From contig DMTG01000038.1 of the NCBI GenBank assembly GCA_003477345.1, positions 1-10,848 on the forward strand: 10,848 nt of DNA. Direction: 5' to 3'. Below are positions 1 through 6,145 of the stretch, piece after piece. Position 1 is the stretch's first letter, and each line of letters starts with the position of its first letter. A program made the translations under genes and the position numbers. The notes under the pieces are model-generated. The model ran no database searches. It saw only the letters and a program-made list of their open reading frames with translations, and was not told where the DNA came from. Source of the DNA: Succinivibrionaceae bacterium. Its GTDB lineage: Bacteria; Pseudomonadota; Gammaproteobacteria; Enterobacterales; Succinivibrionaceae.

Positions 1-51
1 TTAGTTAAAGTATTAAAGACGGGAAAATATAGAATCTATGCTGAAGAATGA
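1..51 (+). CDS. 3' end of a rightward gene (last 16 codons)
   Basis: Frame 1 is open from the window edge to a TGA at 49-51 and reads LVKVLKTGKYRIYAEE. The other two forward frames meet stops within the first six bases. A strong terminator follows 10 bases after the stop, which supports a real gene end. Too little is present to name the protein. Confidence 0.45.
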   Translation, partial: LVKVLKTGKYRIYAEE

Positions 52-61
52 CTAAGACACA

Positions 62-95
62 GCCTCGTTACCAGAAAGTAACGAGGCATTTTTTT
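62..95 (+). terminator. Rho-independent terminator
   Basis: A perfect 10-bp stem (GCCTCGTTAC at 62-71 with GTAACGAGGC at 78-87) closes a 6-base loop and is followed by a run of seven T at 89-95. It ends the gene that stops at 51. The T run overlaps the stop codon of the leftward dsbA-like gene. Read leftward, the hairpin has no good T run, so it mainly serves the plus strand. Confidence 0.9.
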
Positions 96-744
96 ATTTC
101 AGAGTTAAGAGATAATCCACTATCTGGATCAGTTCATCAATAGTTTCGAGTTTTTCCATATTTACATAGTACTTGTCGTTAACGACAATTTCCGGAACCG
201 CATCAATTTTCAGTTTCTCTGTAGCTGAATCAAATTCTGACACCATTCCCAATACTACAAAGGAAGATGATTCCTTTTCATAGACGGATTTTGGAATACC
301 AATACTCTCAAATATTCTTACAAAATCATTATGATCCTGAGGGATCTTCTCCTGCTTGTGCATTTCATCAAACAATGTAGCAGCAAACTCTTTATCTACT
401 CCCAGCACCTTGGCTGCAGCGAAGGCCTTCTGCGACTCAACTCCTGCCTCGCCGCCTAAAGAGCTGACAGGATTCATTCGAAATTCTGCCTTGTCCTTAA
501 CATGCTCTGCCAGCTTAGAAAACGGTTCCTGCATCATAAAGCAGTGACCGCACCAGAAAGAGAAAAACTCTCTTATTCTAGGAGAATCAGAGGCAGTCTC
601 TGACCTTACCTCATAATCCTTGCCCTCTCCTTCTTCATAAGTTTTAGCTTCTGTTGAAAGGACCAAGACAAGATTCAGAAAAACAATAAATAAAGCACGG
701 GTAAATAATTTAAAACTAAAAGTTGTCATAATTTTGCAGTTCAC
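94..744 (-). CDS. dsbA: DsbA-like thiol:disulfide oxidoreductase with CGHC active site
   Basis: This is a periplasmic thioredoxin-fold protein expected to introduce disulfides into exported proteins and to be re-oxidised by a DsbB partner, which is not in the window. Residues 1-33 form a signal peptide: a basic start, a hydrophobic core LFIVFLNLVLVL, and a likely cleavage after TEA. The redox motif is FWCGHC at 63-68. A helical insert follows, and VPEIVVNDKYYVN at 183-195 supplies the cis-proline (P184), as in E. coli GVPAMFVNGKY. Its length of 216 residues is close to the 208 of E. coli DsbA. The dipeptide between the cysteines is GH, not the usual PH. The longest start is a GTG whose G is also the last base of the upstream gene's TAG. 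An ATG at 729 gives 211 residues and an equally good signal peptide. Neither has a clear Shine-Dalgarno site. The overlap suggests co-transcription with, and translation coupled to, the prenyl synthase gene. Confidence 0.9.
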   Translation of the reverse strand: MNCKIMTTFSFKLFTRALFIVFLNLVLVLSTEAKTYEEGEGKDYEVRSETASDSPRIREFFSFWCGHCFMMQEPFSKLAEHVKDKAEFRMNPVSSLGGEAGVESQKAFAAAKVLGVDKEFAATLFDEMHKQEKIPQDHNDFVRIFESIGIPKSVYEKESSSFVVLGMVSEFDSATEKLKIDAVPEIVVNDKYYVNMEKLETIDELIQIVDYLLTLK

Positions 745-1778
745 TATTCTAGAATGTTTCTAAAATCTTTTTCCCAGTAGGAAACTTTTTCACGCAGCTT
801 TAAGGCGTTTCTAGGTGTTTTAGGTAAGCCTGTAGATAAAATTGCGAACAATATACGCAGTAATACATTTGATTTTGCAAAAATTTTACTTAGTATAAAT
901 AAAGTTTTTACTGTTTTACGGGAAATTTTAATTCTTTTTTGACCGTTTATCTGCTTGTTTCTAATTTTTCTCAGTGTAGCAACGGCCATCGCTATATTCA
1001 GATAGCAGAAAAATCTTATGCCTTTATGTTTAGATGGTATACAGCAGGTAAAATTCAGCGCATCAGTAAGATGCCCAAGTGTCAGAGCTATATACTGCTG
1101 ATCCTGATTCTGTACGCCCTCAGACTCCACCGCTGGTAAAAAGCTAGCGCCTCTTTGCGCGTCCTCAAGTCTGTCTTTAAGTATATTTGTCAGCTGCAGA
1201 CCTTCTCCGAAGCTTACAGATAGCGACATGAGCTTCTTCTCGTCTACCTGAGAATCAACACTTGAAAACAGAGCAGCCAGAGCCTCGCCAACTACGCCTG
1301 CCACATAATAGCAGTAGGTATCAACGTCATCCAGAGAATTTATGGTTATGCCTTTTAACTCTCTTGCCATCCCCATACATAGAATACTGACGCAGCGCTT
1401 AATTGCAGACAGATGTCTGGCATTAAAGGTAACTGTTCTGGCAATAACTGCCGGCATATCCTTAATCAGATCAAATTCCTGAGGTTTAGCTCCCTTTTCA
1501 ACCAGTGTTACGGCCTGTTTGTGCAGGCTTAGTATTGTCATCTCATCTTTAAAGCCGTTTGAAGCAAAATAGGCAAAGTCTTTGAGCCAGGCAATTTTTT
1601 TATCAGTGCTTGCCAGGGGATCATCTTCGATAGTATCTGCAATTCTGCACAGCAGATAGCAGTTTGAAATACAGTCAGTTAAGCATTCAGGAAGCAGAGG
1701 AATAGTTAAAGCAAAAGTTCTAGACACATTTTGTAGATGCTGATGCTGTCTTTCTAAAGACATTACGTTTTCTGACAT
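744..1778 (-). CDS. Squalene/phytoene synthase family protein, squalene-synthase type
   Basis: This class I prenyl synthase is expected to condense two prenyl diphosphates head-to-head (farnesyl diphosphate to squalene if it is a true squalene synthase). Visible family landmarks are SRTFALTIPLLP at 19-30, the first aspartate-rich motif RIADTIEDD at 45-53, YCYYVAGVVGEALAALF at 155-171 (matching the YCHYVAGLVG signature of squalene synthases), and the second motif NILKDRLEDAQRG at 198-210. DTIED rather than DDxxD, together with the YCxYVAG block, favours squalene synthase over phytoene synthase. The C-terminal ~60 residues are basic with a weakly hydrophobic stretch (VLLRILFAILSTGLP), which may allow membrane association. 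The length is 344 residues. No cyclase, desaturase or isoprenoid gene accompanies it, so the product is unknown. An AGCAGG sits 10 bases before the ATG. It is the first gene of a two-gene unit with dsbA. Confidence 0.85.
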   Translation of the reverse strand: MSENVMSLERQHQHLQNVSRTFALTIPLLPECLTDCISNCYLLCRIADTIEDDPLASTDKKIAWLKDFAYFASNGFKDEMTILSLHKQAVTLVEKGAKPQEFDLIKDMPAVIARTVTFNARHLSAIKRCVSILCMGMARELKGITINSLDDVDTYCYYVAGVVGEALAALFSSVDSQVDEKKLMSLSVSFGEGLQLTNILKDRLEDAQRGASFLPAVESEGVQNQDQQYIALTLGHLTDALNFTCCIPSKHKGIRFFCYLNIAMAVATLRKIRNKQINGQKRIKISRKTVKTLFILSKIFAKSNVLLRILFAILSTGLPKTPRNALKLREKVSYWEKDFRNILE

Positions 1779-1800
1779 TGCAAAAATACCTGCTCTTGCT

Positions 1801-1829
1801 TTTATATAAATTTTGAGGCTGGCTACGAA
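1801..1829 (-). promoter_or_regulatory. Candidate promoter for the prenyl synthase-dsbA unit
   Basis: Read leftward there is TTCGTA (1824-1829), 17 bases, then TATAAA (1801-1806). This lies about 20 bases before the start codon in the divergent gap with yciA. The -10 match is good and the -35 match is weak. Confidence 0.4.
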
Positions 1830-1902
1830 AATATAGTATCTATTGATTTTGCGTGGCCAAAAAATAATAAAATAAGCGAATGTTGTTTTACCATAAATTA
1901 GT

Positions 1903-1926
1903 AAACATATAAACTTTTATATGTTT
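1903..1926. promoter_or_regulatory. Perfect palindrome over the yciA promoter (candidate operator)
   Basis: The two 11-bp arms AAACATATAAA and TTTATATGTTT are exact reverse complements separated by CT. The left arm contains TATAAA (1908-1913), the best -10 for yciA, with TTGTTT at 1883-1888 as a poorly spaced (19-bp) -35. A symmetric site on a -10 is a typical position for a repressor or dimeric regulator. There is no T run, so it is not a terminator. AT-rich composition raises the chance of a fortuitous palindrome. Confidence 0.45.
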
Positions 1927-1962
1927 TATGTCTAGTCGTTTTTGTAATTGCGGAAGATAAAA

Positions 1963-2454
1963 ATGTCTCAGGGAAAAGCCAAGGAATCAACTACAAATCG
2001 GCCAGTTTTAGGAGATCTTCTACTGCGAACACTTGCCATGCCAAGCAACGCAAACCCGGCAGGAGATATCTTTGGCGGATGGATCATGTCACAGATGGAC
2101 ATTGCAGGAGCAATAATTGCACGAGAAGTCTCTAACTGCAGAGTTGTAACTGCTGCTGTTGAAGGAATGTCATTTTTAAAACCGGTAAACGTCGGAGACG
2201 TAGTCTGCTGCTATGGCAAATGCATTAAAACCGGACATACCTCTATGAAAGTCAACATGCAGCTATGGGTAAAAAAACTCACGGACTGCAATGGAGAGGA
2301 AACCGCAGAAAGACACCTTGTTACCGAGGCAGTATTTACCTACGTTGCAGTGGACAAGGACGGCAGACCTAAGCCTTTGCCACCCAATGCCGCCTATATA
2401 GCAGAACACGGGCTGGATTCGCCAGCCTCAAAAGCAGGACTGCAGTCCTGTTAA
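1963..2454 (+). CDS. yciA: Acyl-CoA thioesterase, YciA family (hotdog fold)
   Basis: This is a cytoplasmic hotdog-fold enzyme that hydrolyses a range of acyl-CoA thioesters to free acid and CoA. Protein landmarks, counted from the ATG, are GDLLLRTLAMPSNANPAGDIFGG near residues 17-40, with the catalytic Asp in GDIFGGW, then MSQMDIAGAI, VEGMSFLKPVNVGDVVCCY, and FTYVAVDKDGRPKPLP at the end of the domain. All follow E. coli YciA almost block for block. The ATG at 1963 is preferred over an in-frame TTG at 1948 because GGAAG (1952-1956) sits six bases before it. This gives 163 residues, about 30 more than E. coli YciA. The extra length is at both ends: an N-terminal tail rich in K/S/T and a C-terminal tail ending in Cys. 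It is monocistronic, with a terminator directly after it. Confidence 0.93.
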   Translation: MSQGKAKESTTNRPVLGDLLLRTLAMPSNANPAGDIFGGWIMSQMDIAGAIIAREVSNCRVVTAAVEGMSFLKPVNVGDVVCCYGKCIKTGHTSMKVNMQLWVKKLTDCNGEETAERHLVTEAVFTYVAVDKDGRPKPLPPNAAYIAEHGLDSPASKAGLQSC

Positions 2455-2462
2455 AAAAGCAG

Positions 2463-2495
2463 GCCAAGAAAAACTTAATTTTCTTGGCTCTTTTT
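2463..2495. terminator. Bidirectional terminator between yciA and the 382-residue gene
   Basis: A 10-bp stem (GCCAAGAAAA at 2463-2472 with TTTTCTTGGC at 2479-2488) has a 6-base loop. A T run follows on the plus strand at 2491-2495. On the minus strand a six-T run starts four bases past the stem. It lies between two convergent genes and probably ends both. Confidence 0.88.
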
Positions 2496-2509
2496 AGATT
2501 AGCCGCCGA

Positions 2510-3658
2510 TTAATGCCTTACTATCTCCAGAAGATCGGCATTTACATCATCCATAAATGGAGACAGAGCATAAGGACCTTCTCTTAAGACTGATGCCAGC
2601 AGCAGCAGATCGTCATGCTCTTCACTGCAGAAACTTAACGGAAGCACTACCCTTTTTTCTTCCAGATACAGAGCATCTGTAAAATCAGCTGACGGAGCCT
2701 GCGCTCTTGAGGTTCTTATTGCTCTTGCCAGCAGAGTGGTATTTCTTTCGGTAAGTCCATGCACTCTGTCATTCAAAGTTTCTACGGCATATTTCTTTGA
2801 TAATGGTAATGCGTAGTATTTTCTTCCGTCTATCGGCAGAGGTGTCAGGGTAAAGTGAGTTACCAGTGATGACTGCAGCAGCGCATCTGCCCACAGCTCA
2901 TCAATTATTAAAAGATATTTCTGCGTATCTGTATCAAACAGCTGAAAATGCTGACTTGCAATAAGCAGACCGGTTATCTGTGCGCAGTTGGATGGCTGAC
3001 CTAAAAAGTCACCTGCAGCATCGCCAATTCCTAGCCAGTTCTCATAGTTTAATTCCGCATACTGTTTTTCTCTGAGTACCTTTTTTACCCAGACCAGTGA
3101 TACAAAACCTGTCATTGCCTCTGAATCGCTTAAATTTTCAGCCTGCTGCTTTTCATTTCTTAGAGCATTTAAATACAAAGCTCTGTCTGCAATTTCAGGG
3201 ATCTGAGTATATGTAGGTAAAAGGAGACTGTACTGCTCAGTGTATATAGCATCTCGTAAGTTGACTTCACTGTTTATCATTCTGGTGTGCTGGAAGGCAG
3301 ATGCCAGATTTAAGGCATATCTGCACGATTTCTTACAGTGAACACCAGAGATATGAGACAGCTTTAAAGCAACCGGCGACATCAGAATAAAGAATTTTGC
3401 CCCGCCGTTTTCCACCGCCATCATCTGAGAAGATGTAAGAAAACCTGCGGCAAACCATTTTTCTGCCAGACTATCTTTAACTGCCAGAATATGGAAGTCA
3501 TCATCTTCGCTGACATAAATCTGCCAGTTTTCAGAATCCTCCAGCATTGCCCCGATAACCATACCATCAGGAAGAATAAAACCTTCATTAAAAAATGATC
3601 CGCGTTCTTCCTCATTTATCAATAGAAATTTACTTTCGTCAACTAAAAAATCAGCCAT
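2510..3658 (-). CDS. Uncharacterised soluble protein, 382 residues
   Basis: I do not recognise a family. The gene is convincing: it is a long, uninterrupted frame with an ATG preceded by AAGGA seven bases upstream, it ends at the shared terminator, and its codon use matches the neighbours. The protein has no signal peptide and no membrane segment, so it is probably cytoplasmic. It looks like an alternation of short beta-rich and helical stretches: an acidic N-terminal ~110 residues (repeated E/D runs, GFILPDGMVIGAML, KFFILMSPVALKLS), a middle segment with two cysteines in HCKKSCRY near residue 107-113 and a charged helix around 165-200, and a C-terminal part beginning near YLLIIDELWADALL. No catalytic or nucleotide-binding motif stands out. 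It is divergent from flavodoxin, and no neighbour suggests a role. Confidence 0.8.
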   Translation of the reverse strand: MADFLVDESKFLLINEEERGSFFNEGFILPDGMVIGAMLEDSENWQIYVSEDDDFHILAVKDSLAEKWFAAGFLTSSQMMAVENGGAKFFILMSPVALKLSHISGVHCKKSCRYALNLASAFQHTRMINSEVNLRDAIYTEQYSLLLPTYTQIPEIADRALYLNALRNEKQQAENLSDSEAMTGFVSLVWVKKVLREKQYAELNYENWLGIGDAAGDFLGQPSNCAQITGLLIASQHFQLFDTDTQKYLLIIDELWADALLQSSLVTHFTLTPLPIDGRKYYALPLSKKYAVETLNDRVHGLTERNTTLLARAIRTSRAQAPSADFTDALYLEEKRVVLPLSFCSEEHDDLLLLASVLREGPYALSPFMDDVNADLLEIVRH

Positions 3659-3727
3659 AGAGCAATCCTTATATAAGTATTGTGAACCAGCAATCCAGCT
3701 ACAGACCTGTCTTACATAAAATCAGTA

Positions 3728-3745
3728 ATGCTAGGATTCTAGCAT
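3728..3745. promoter_or_regulatory. Inverted repeat ATGCTAG-GATT-CTAGCAT (candidate operator)
   Basis: Exact 7-bp arms with a 4-base spacer lie in the 233-base divergent gap, 70 bases before the leftward gene's start and about 150 before the flavodoxin start. The size and symmetry suit a dimeric regulator. No T run is present. Confidence 0.35.
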
Positions 3746-3842
3746 GTCCAAAAGTTCTAATTTTCTACTTGAAAAAATACTCACTTCTAGACGAAAAAAT
3801 GATAATGCTTTGCAAAAACTATGATTCTTGAATTTACCTATT

Positions 3843-3848
3843 TATAAT
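3843..3848 (+). promoter_or_regulatory. Candidate -10 box of the flavodoxin gene
   Basis: A perfect TATAAT lies 43 bases before the flavodoxin ATG. No good -35 is found at 16-18 bases. TTGAAT at 3828-3833 is too close (9 bases). A TGATAAT half-site, as in Fur boxes, lies at 3800-3806, but its partner half is missing. Confidence 0.4.
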
Positions 3849-3891
3849 CAGATCTATTTATAGACATTATTTCATTTCAAAGAGACTGTTT

Positions 3892-4410
3892 ATGGAAAAA
3901 ATCGCACTTTTCTACGGAACCTATACAGGCGTTACCGGAATGGTCGCTGAAAAGATAGCCAATGAACTTGGCAGAGAATATATTGATGTTTACAACATCT
4001 GCAGCGACGGTGAAAAAATGAGCCAGTACAACAAGCTCATTATCGGCACATCGACATGGAGTATCGGAGAACTGCAAGAAGACTGGGATGCTTTTATGCC
4101 TAAACTGCAGAATATGGACTTCAATGGAAAAACCGTAGCTTTATTCGGCACTGGCGATCAGGTCGGATATCCTGATACTTTTCTTGATGGAATGGGAATG
4201 CTGTATGAAACCTTCCAGTATAGAGGTGCCAAATTTATAGGATTCTGGCCGACTGTCGGCTATGACTTCACCAGTCCTCTGCCTTTACTGGATCACGATC
4301 ACTTCGTAGGTCTGGCAATTGATGAAGATAATCAGTCAGATCTCACAGATGAACGCGTCAAAAAATGGTGTGCACTCATTCGTAAAGATCTCGGCATACC
4401 AGAAAAGTGA
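3892..4410 (+). CDS. fldA: Long-chain flavodoxin (FMN electron carrier)
   Basis: This small acidic cytoplasmic protein carries low-potential electrons on FMN, usually between a flavin or pyruvate oxidoreductase and reductive enzymes, and often replaces ferredoxin when iron is short. It has 172 residues (E. coli FldA 176). The FMN phosphate loop is GTYTGVTG at 9-16, the 50s loop is STWSIGELQEDWD with the flavin-stacking W56, and the 90s loop is GTGDQVGYPDTFLDG with Y93. The segment around 115-140 (FWPTVGYDFTSPLP) is the insertion typical of long-chain flavodoxins. HFVGLAIDEDNQSDLTDERV is nearly identical to the FldA C-terminal region. AAAGAGA lies about eight bases before the ATG. It stands alone between a divergent neighbour and its own terminator. 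FldA and FldB cannot be separated with certainty by eye. Confidence 0.93.
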   Translation: MEKIALFYGTYTGVTGMVAEKIANELGREYIDVYNICSDGEKMSQYNKLIIGTSTWSIGELQEDWDAFMPKLQNMDFNGKTVALFGTGDQVGYPDTFLDGMGMLYETFQYRGAKFIGFWPTVGYDFTSPLPLLDHDHFVGLAIDEDNQSDLTDERVKKWCALIRKDLGIPEK

Positions 4411-4413
4411 TTT

Positions 4414-4441
4414 TTTGCCCCAAAATAGGGCAAAGTCTTTT
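4414..4441 (+). terminator. Terminator after flavodoxin
   Basis: A 7-bp stem TTTGCCC (4414-4420) / GGGCAAA (4428-4434) with a 7-base loop is followed by GTCTTTT. It begins four bases after the flavodoxin stop. The T tract is short and interrupted, so efficiency may be modest. Confidence 0.7.
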
Positions 4442-4444
4442 ACC

Positions 4445-4472
4445 TTGACATTGACAGTTTGCTTCTTAAAAT
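4445..4472 (+). promoter_or_regulatory. Strong sigma-70-type promoter before the transporter leader
   Basis: TTGACA (4445-4450), 16 bases, TAAAAT (4467-4472): a perfect -35 and a 5/6 -10. A second TTGACA follows directly at 4451-4456. Transcription would start near 4479, leaving a leader of about 165 bases before the transporter ATG. A second, weaker promoter may lie at 4563-4590 (TTGACC with TATAAT at 4583-4588, spaced only 14). Confidence 0.6.
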
Positions 4473-4573
4473 AACCAAAATGCCACTTATACGGTATTTT
4501 ATTGGTTTGTATTTATTAAATATTGGTTACTTCCTCAGTAACCAATAAATGGGCACTGCGTTTTGACCCATTT
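4473..4573 (+). promoter_or_regulatory. Structured leader with mutually exclusive hairpins upstream of the transporter
   Basis: Three hairpins lie in a row. The first pairs AAAATGCC (4477-4484) with GGTATTTT (4493-4500), extendable by AACCA/TGGTT. The second is a perfect 10-bp stem, TATTGGTTAC (4521-4530) with GTAACCAATA (4538-4547). The third pairs AAATGGG (4547-4553) with CCCATTT (4567-4573). The TTGGTT and AACCAA segments each occur twice, so the first and second hairpins can exchange partners. Hairpins two and three share position 4547. This could be an RNA switch or a set of DNA operators. No known riboswitch class is recognised. Confidence 0.4.
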
Positions 4574-4644
4574 ATATCTATATATAATGAACCAACCTTA
4601 TTTAAATTTATTAAACCTGACTTTGTAAATGTCTAGGAGTTTTT

Positions 4645-6015
4645 ATGTCACCTGAAACACACGCTGGATTTTCCAGCAAGCTTGGCGGTGTACTAGCAGC
4701 AGCCGGTTCAGCAATAGGACTTGGAAACATATGGCGTTTCCCTATGCAGGCTGGACAGAATGGCGGCAGCGCATTCATTCTTGTTTATATTATCTGTATC
4801 TTATGCTTCGGCATTCCACTACTGATTTCTGAGTTCGTAATCGGCAGACACGCCCGTGCCAACGTAGGCAATGCTTATAGAGTTCTTGCCCCAAACACCT
4901 TTTGGCGTTACATAGGACCTTTTACTGTTCTGATTGCCTTTCTCATTCTCTGCTACTATAACGTGGTTGCAGGCTGGGTTCTGGATTACACCTATGATGC
5001 AGTGGTAGGTAATTTCGCACTGAATCCTGCAGACTACGGCGATGCCAATCCATATGCAGACAACTTTATCAATTTTGTTACCAATCCATGGAAACCAATT
5101 ATCTGTCTGGTTTTATTCATGGCAGCAACCCACTATGTAGTCACCAAAGGCGTAGAAAAAGGAATTGAGCGCTTCTCAAAAATCCTGATGCCGATTCTCT
5201 GCGTCATCATGATTCTGCTGGTTATTTTCGCTTTAAATATGCCTGGTGCAGAAAAAGGTCTGTCTTTCTTATTCTCGCTCAAGTTTGAAGATATCACCCC
5301 GAGCGTAGTTCTGTCTGCCCTGGCACAGTGCTTCTACTCTCTGAGTCTTGGCATGGGTATTGTCACTTATGCTTCATACTTCAAGAAAGAGGCTAATCTG
5401 GTAAGAACCGCCACCAGCATTGCATTCATGGACACACTGGTTGCAATTTTAGCTGGAATTATTATCTTCCCGGCTGTATTTTCAGTTAGTGGTATTGAAC
5501 CTCAGGCAGGTGCAAGTCTGGTATTCATATCACTGCCTAACGTATTCAATTCAGCCTTAAGCTCAATGCCTATTCTGGCATGGCTGATGCCGGTACTGTT
5601 CTATGGCCTGCTGATGGTTGCCACAATAACCTCCTGCATTTTCCTGCACGAAGTAGCTACAGCTTATGTTGCTGAGAATTTCGGATTTACCAGACACCGA
5701 GCTGCACTGATTGTTTCAATATTCGCCATAGCACTCGGAATCTGCTGTTCACTCTCAATGGGCATCTGGTCAGACTTTAAGATCTTCGATCTCAATCTGT
5801 TCGACCTGTTCGATTCTGTAACCGCCAAGATCATGCTTCCTGTTTCAGGCGTTTTAGTATGCCTGTTCGTCGGCAGGAAGATGACAAGAAAACAGCTGAT
5901 AACAGAACTTTCAAGCTACGGTGCTATAAGAGTAAAGTTTTTAGGTCCATTACTTTTTGCTGTTAAATATTTTGCTCCTCTGACAATTGCTCTTATTATG
6001 ATTTCTCAATTCTAG
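4645..6015 (+). CDS. Neurotransmitter:sodium symporter (NSS/SNF) family transporter
   Basis: This inner-membrane Na+-coupled transporter has the LeuT fold. Bacterial members carry amino acids such as tryptophan, tyrosine or branched-chain residues; the substrate here is unknown. It has 456 residues and about 11-12 hydrophobic segments. TM1 carries GSAIGLGNIWRFP (21-33) followed by GQNGGSAF, matching the LeuT sodium and substrate site AGNAVGLGNFLRFP. The unwound TM6 is YSLSLGMGIVTYASYF (231-246), and TM8 has ATITSCIFLHE (326-336) with the Na2-site Thr/Ser. The last hydrophobic segment ends at the C-terminus. AGGAG (4635-4639) lies five bases before the ATG, fixing the start. It is a single-gene unit with a strong promoter, a structured leader and a terminator, and there is no metabolic neighbour to reveal the substrate. 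Confidence 0.93.
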   Translation: MSPETHAGFSSKLGGVLAAAGSAIGLGNIWRFPMQAGQNGGSAFILVYIICILCFGIPLLISEFVIGRHARANVGNAYRVLAPNTFWRYIGPFTVLIAFLILCYYNVVAGWVLDYTYDAVVGNFALNPADYGDANPYADNFINFVTNPWKPIICLVLFMAATHYVVTKGVEKGIERFSKILMPILCVIMILLVIFALNMPGAEKGLSFLFSLKFEDITPSVVLSALAQCFYSLSLGMGIVTYASYFKKEANLVRTATSIAFMDTLVAILAGIIIFPAVFSVSGIEPQAGASLVFISLPNVFNSALSSMPILAWLMPVLFYGLLMVATITSCIFLHEVATAYVAENFGFTRHRAALIVSIFAIALGICCSLSMGIWSDFKIFDLNLFDLFDSVTAKIMLPVSGVLVCLFVGRKMTRKQLITELSSYGAIRVKFLGPLLFAVKYFAPLTIALIMISQF

Positions 6016-6045
6016 AAACTCATAACAGCTTGATTTAACTTACTT

Positions 6046-6079
6046 AACCGCTAACAGTCCAGATTGTTAGCGGTTTTTT
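6046..6079 (+). terminator. Terminator after the NSS transporter
   Basis: An 11-bp perfect stem, AACCGCTAACA (6046-6056) with TGTTAGCGGTT (6065-6075), has an 8-base loop and six T (6074-6079). Confidence 0.92.
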
Positions 6080-6093
6080 ACTATTCATTAAGC

Positions 6094-6099
6094 TATAAT
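6094..6099 (+). promoter_or_regulatory. Candidate -10 box of the diguanylate cyclase gene
   Basis: A perfect TATAAT lies 46 bases before the start codon and directly after the preceding terminator. No convincing -35 is seen at the right spacing; the position overlaps the terminator's T run. Confidence 0.45.
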
Positions 6100-6145
6100 T
6101 TATTTGTAAAAAACTGCCGCAGCAGCAAACATTTAAGGATTTTTA

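Noticed and set aside
939..1139. Plus-strand ORF of 66 residues
   Set aside because: It lies inside the prenyl synthase gene on the opposite strand, with no ribosome binding site or sensible protein features. The similar short ORFs at 356-547, 3421-3615, 3877-4077, 6751-6954, 7257-7493 and 10359-10583 are shadows for the same reason.
1948..1962. TTG start for yciA
   Set aside because: The GGAAG ribosome binding site lies inside this extension and is correctly spaced for the ATG at 1963.
3800..3818. Possible Fur box before flavodoxin
   Set aside because: Only one half (TGATAAT) matches; the other half of the 7-1-7 palindrome (CTTTGCA against ATTATCA) does not. It is too weak to call, though the biology would fit.
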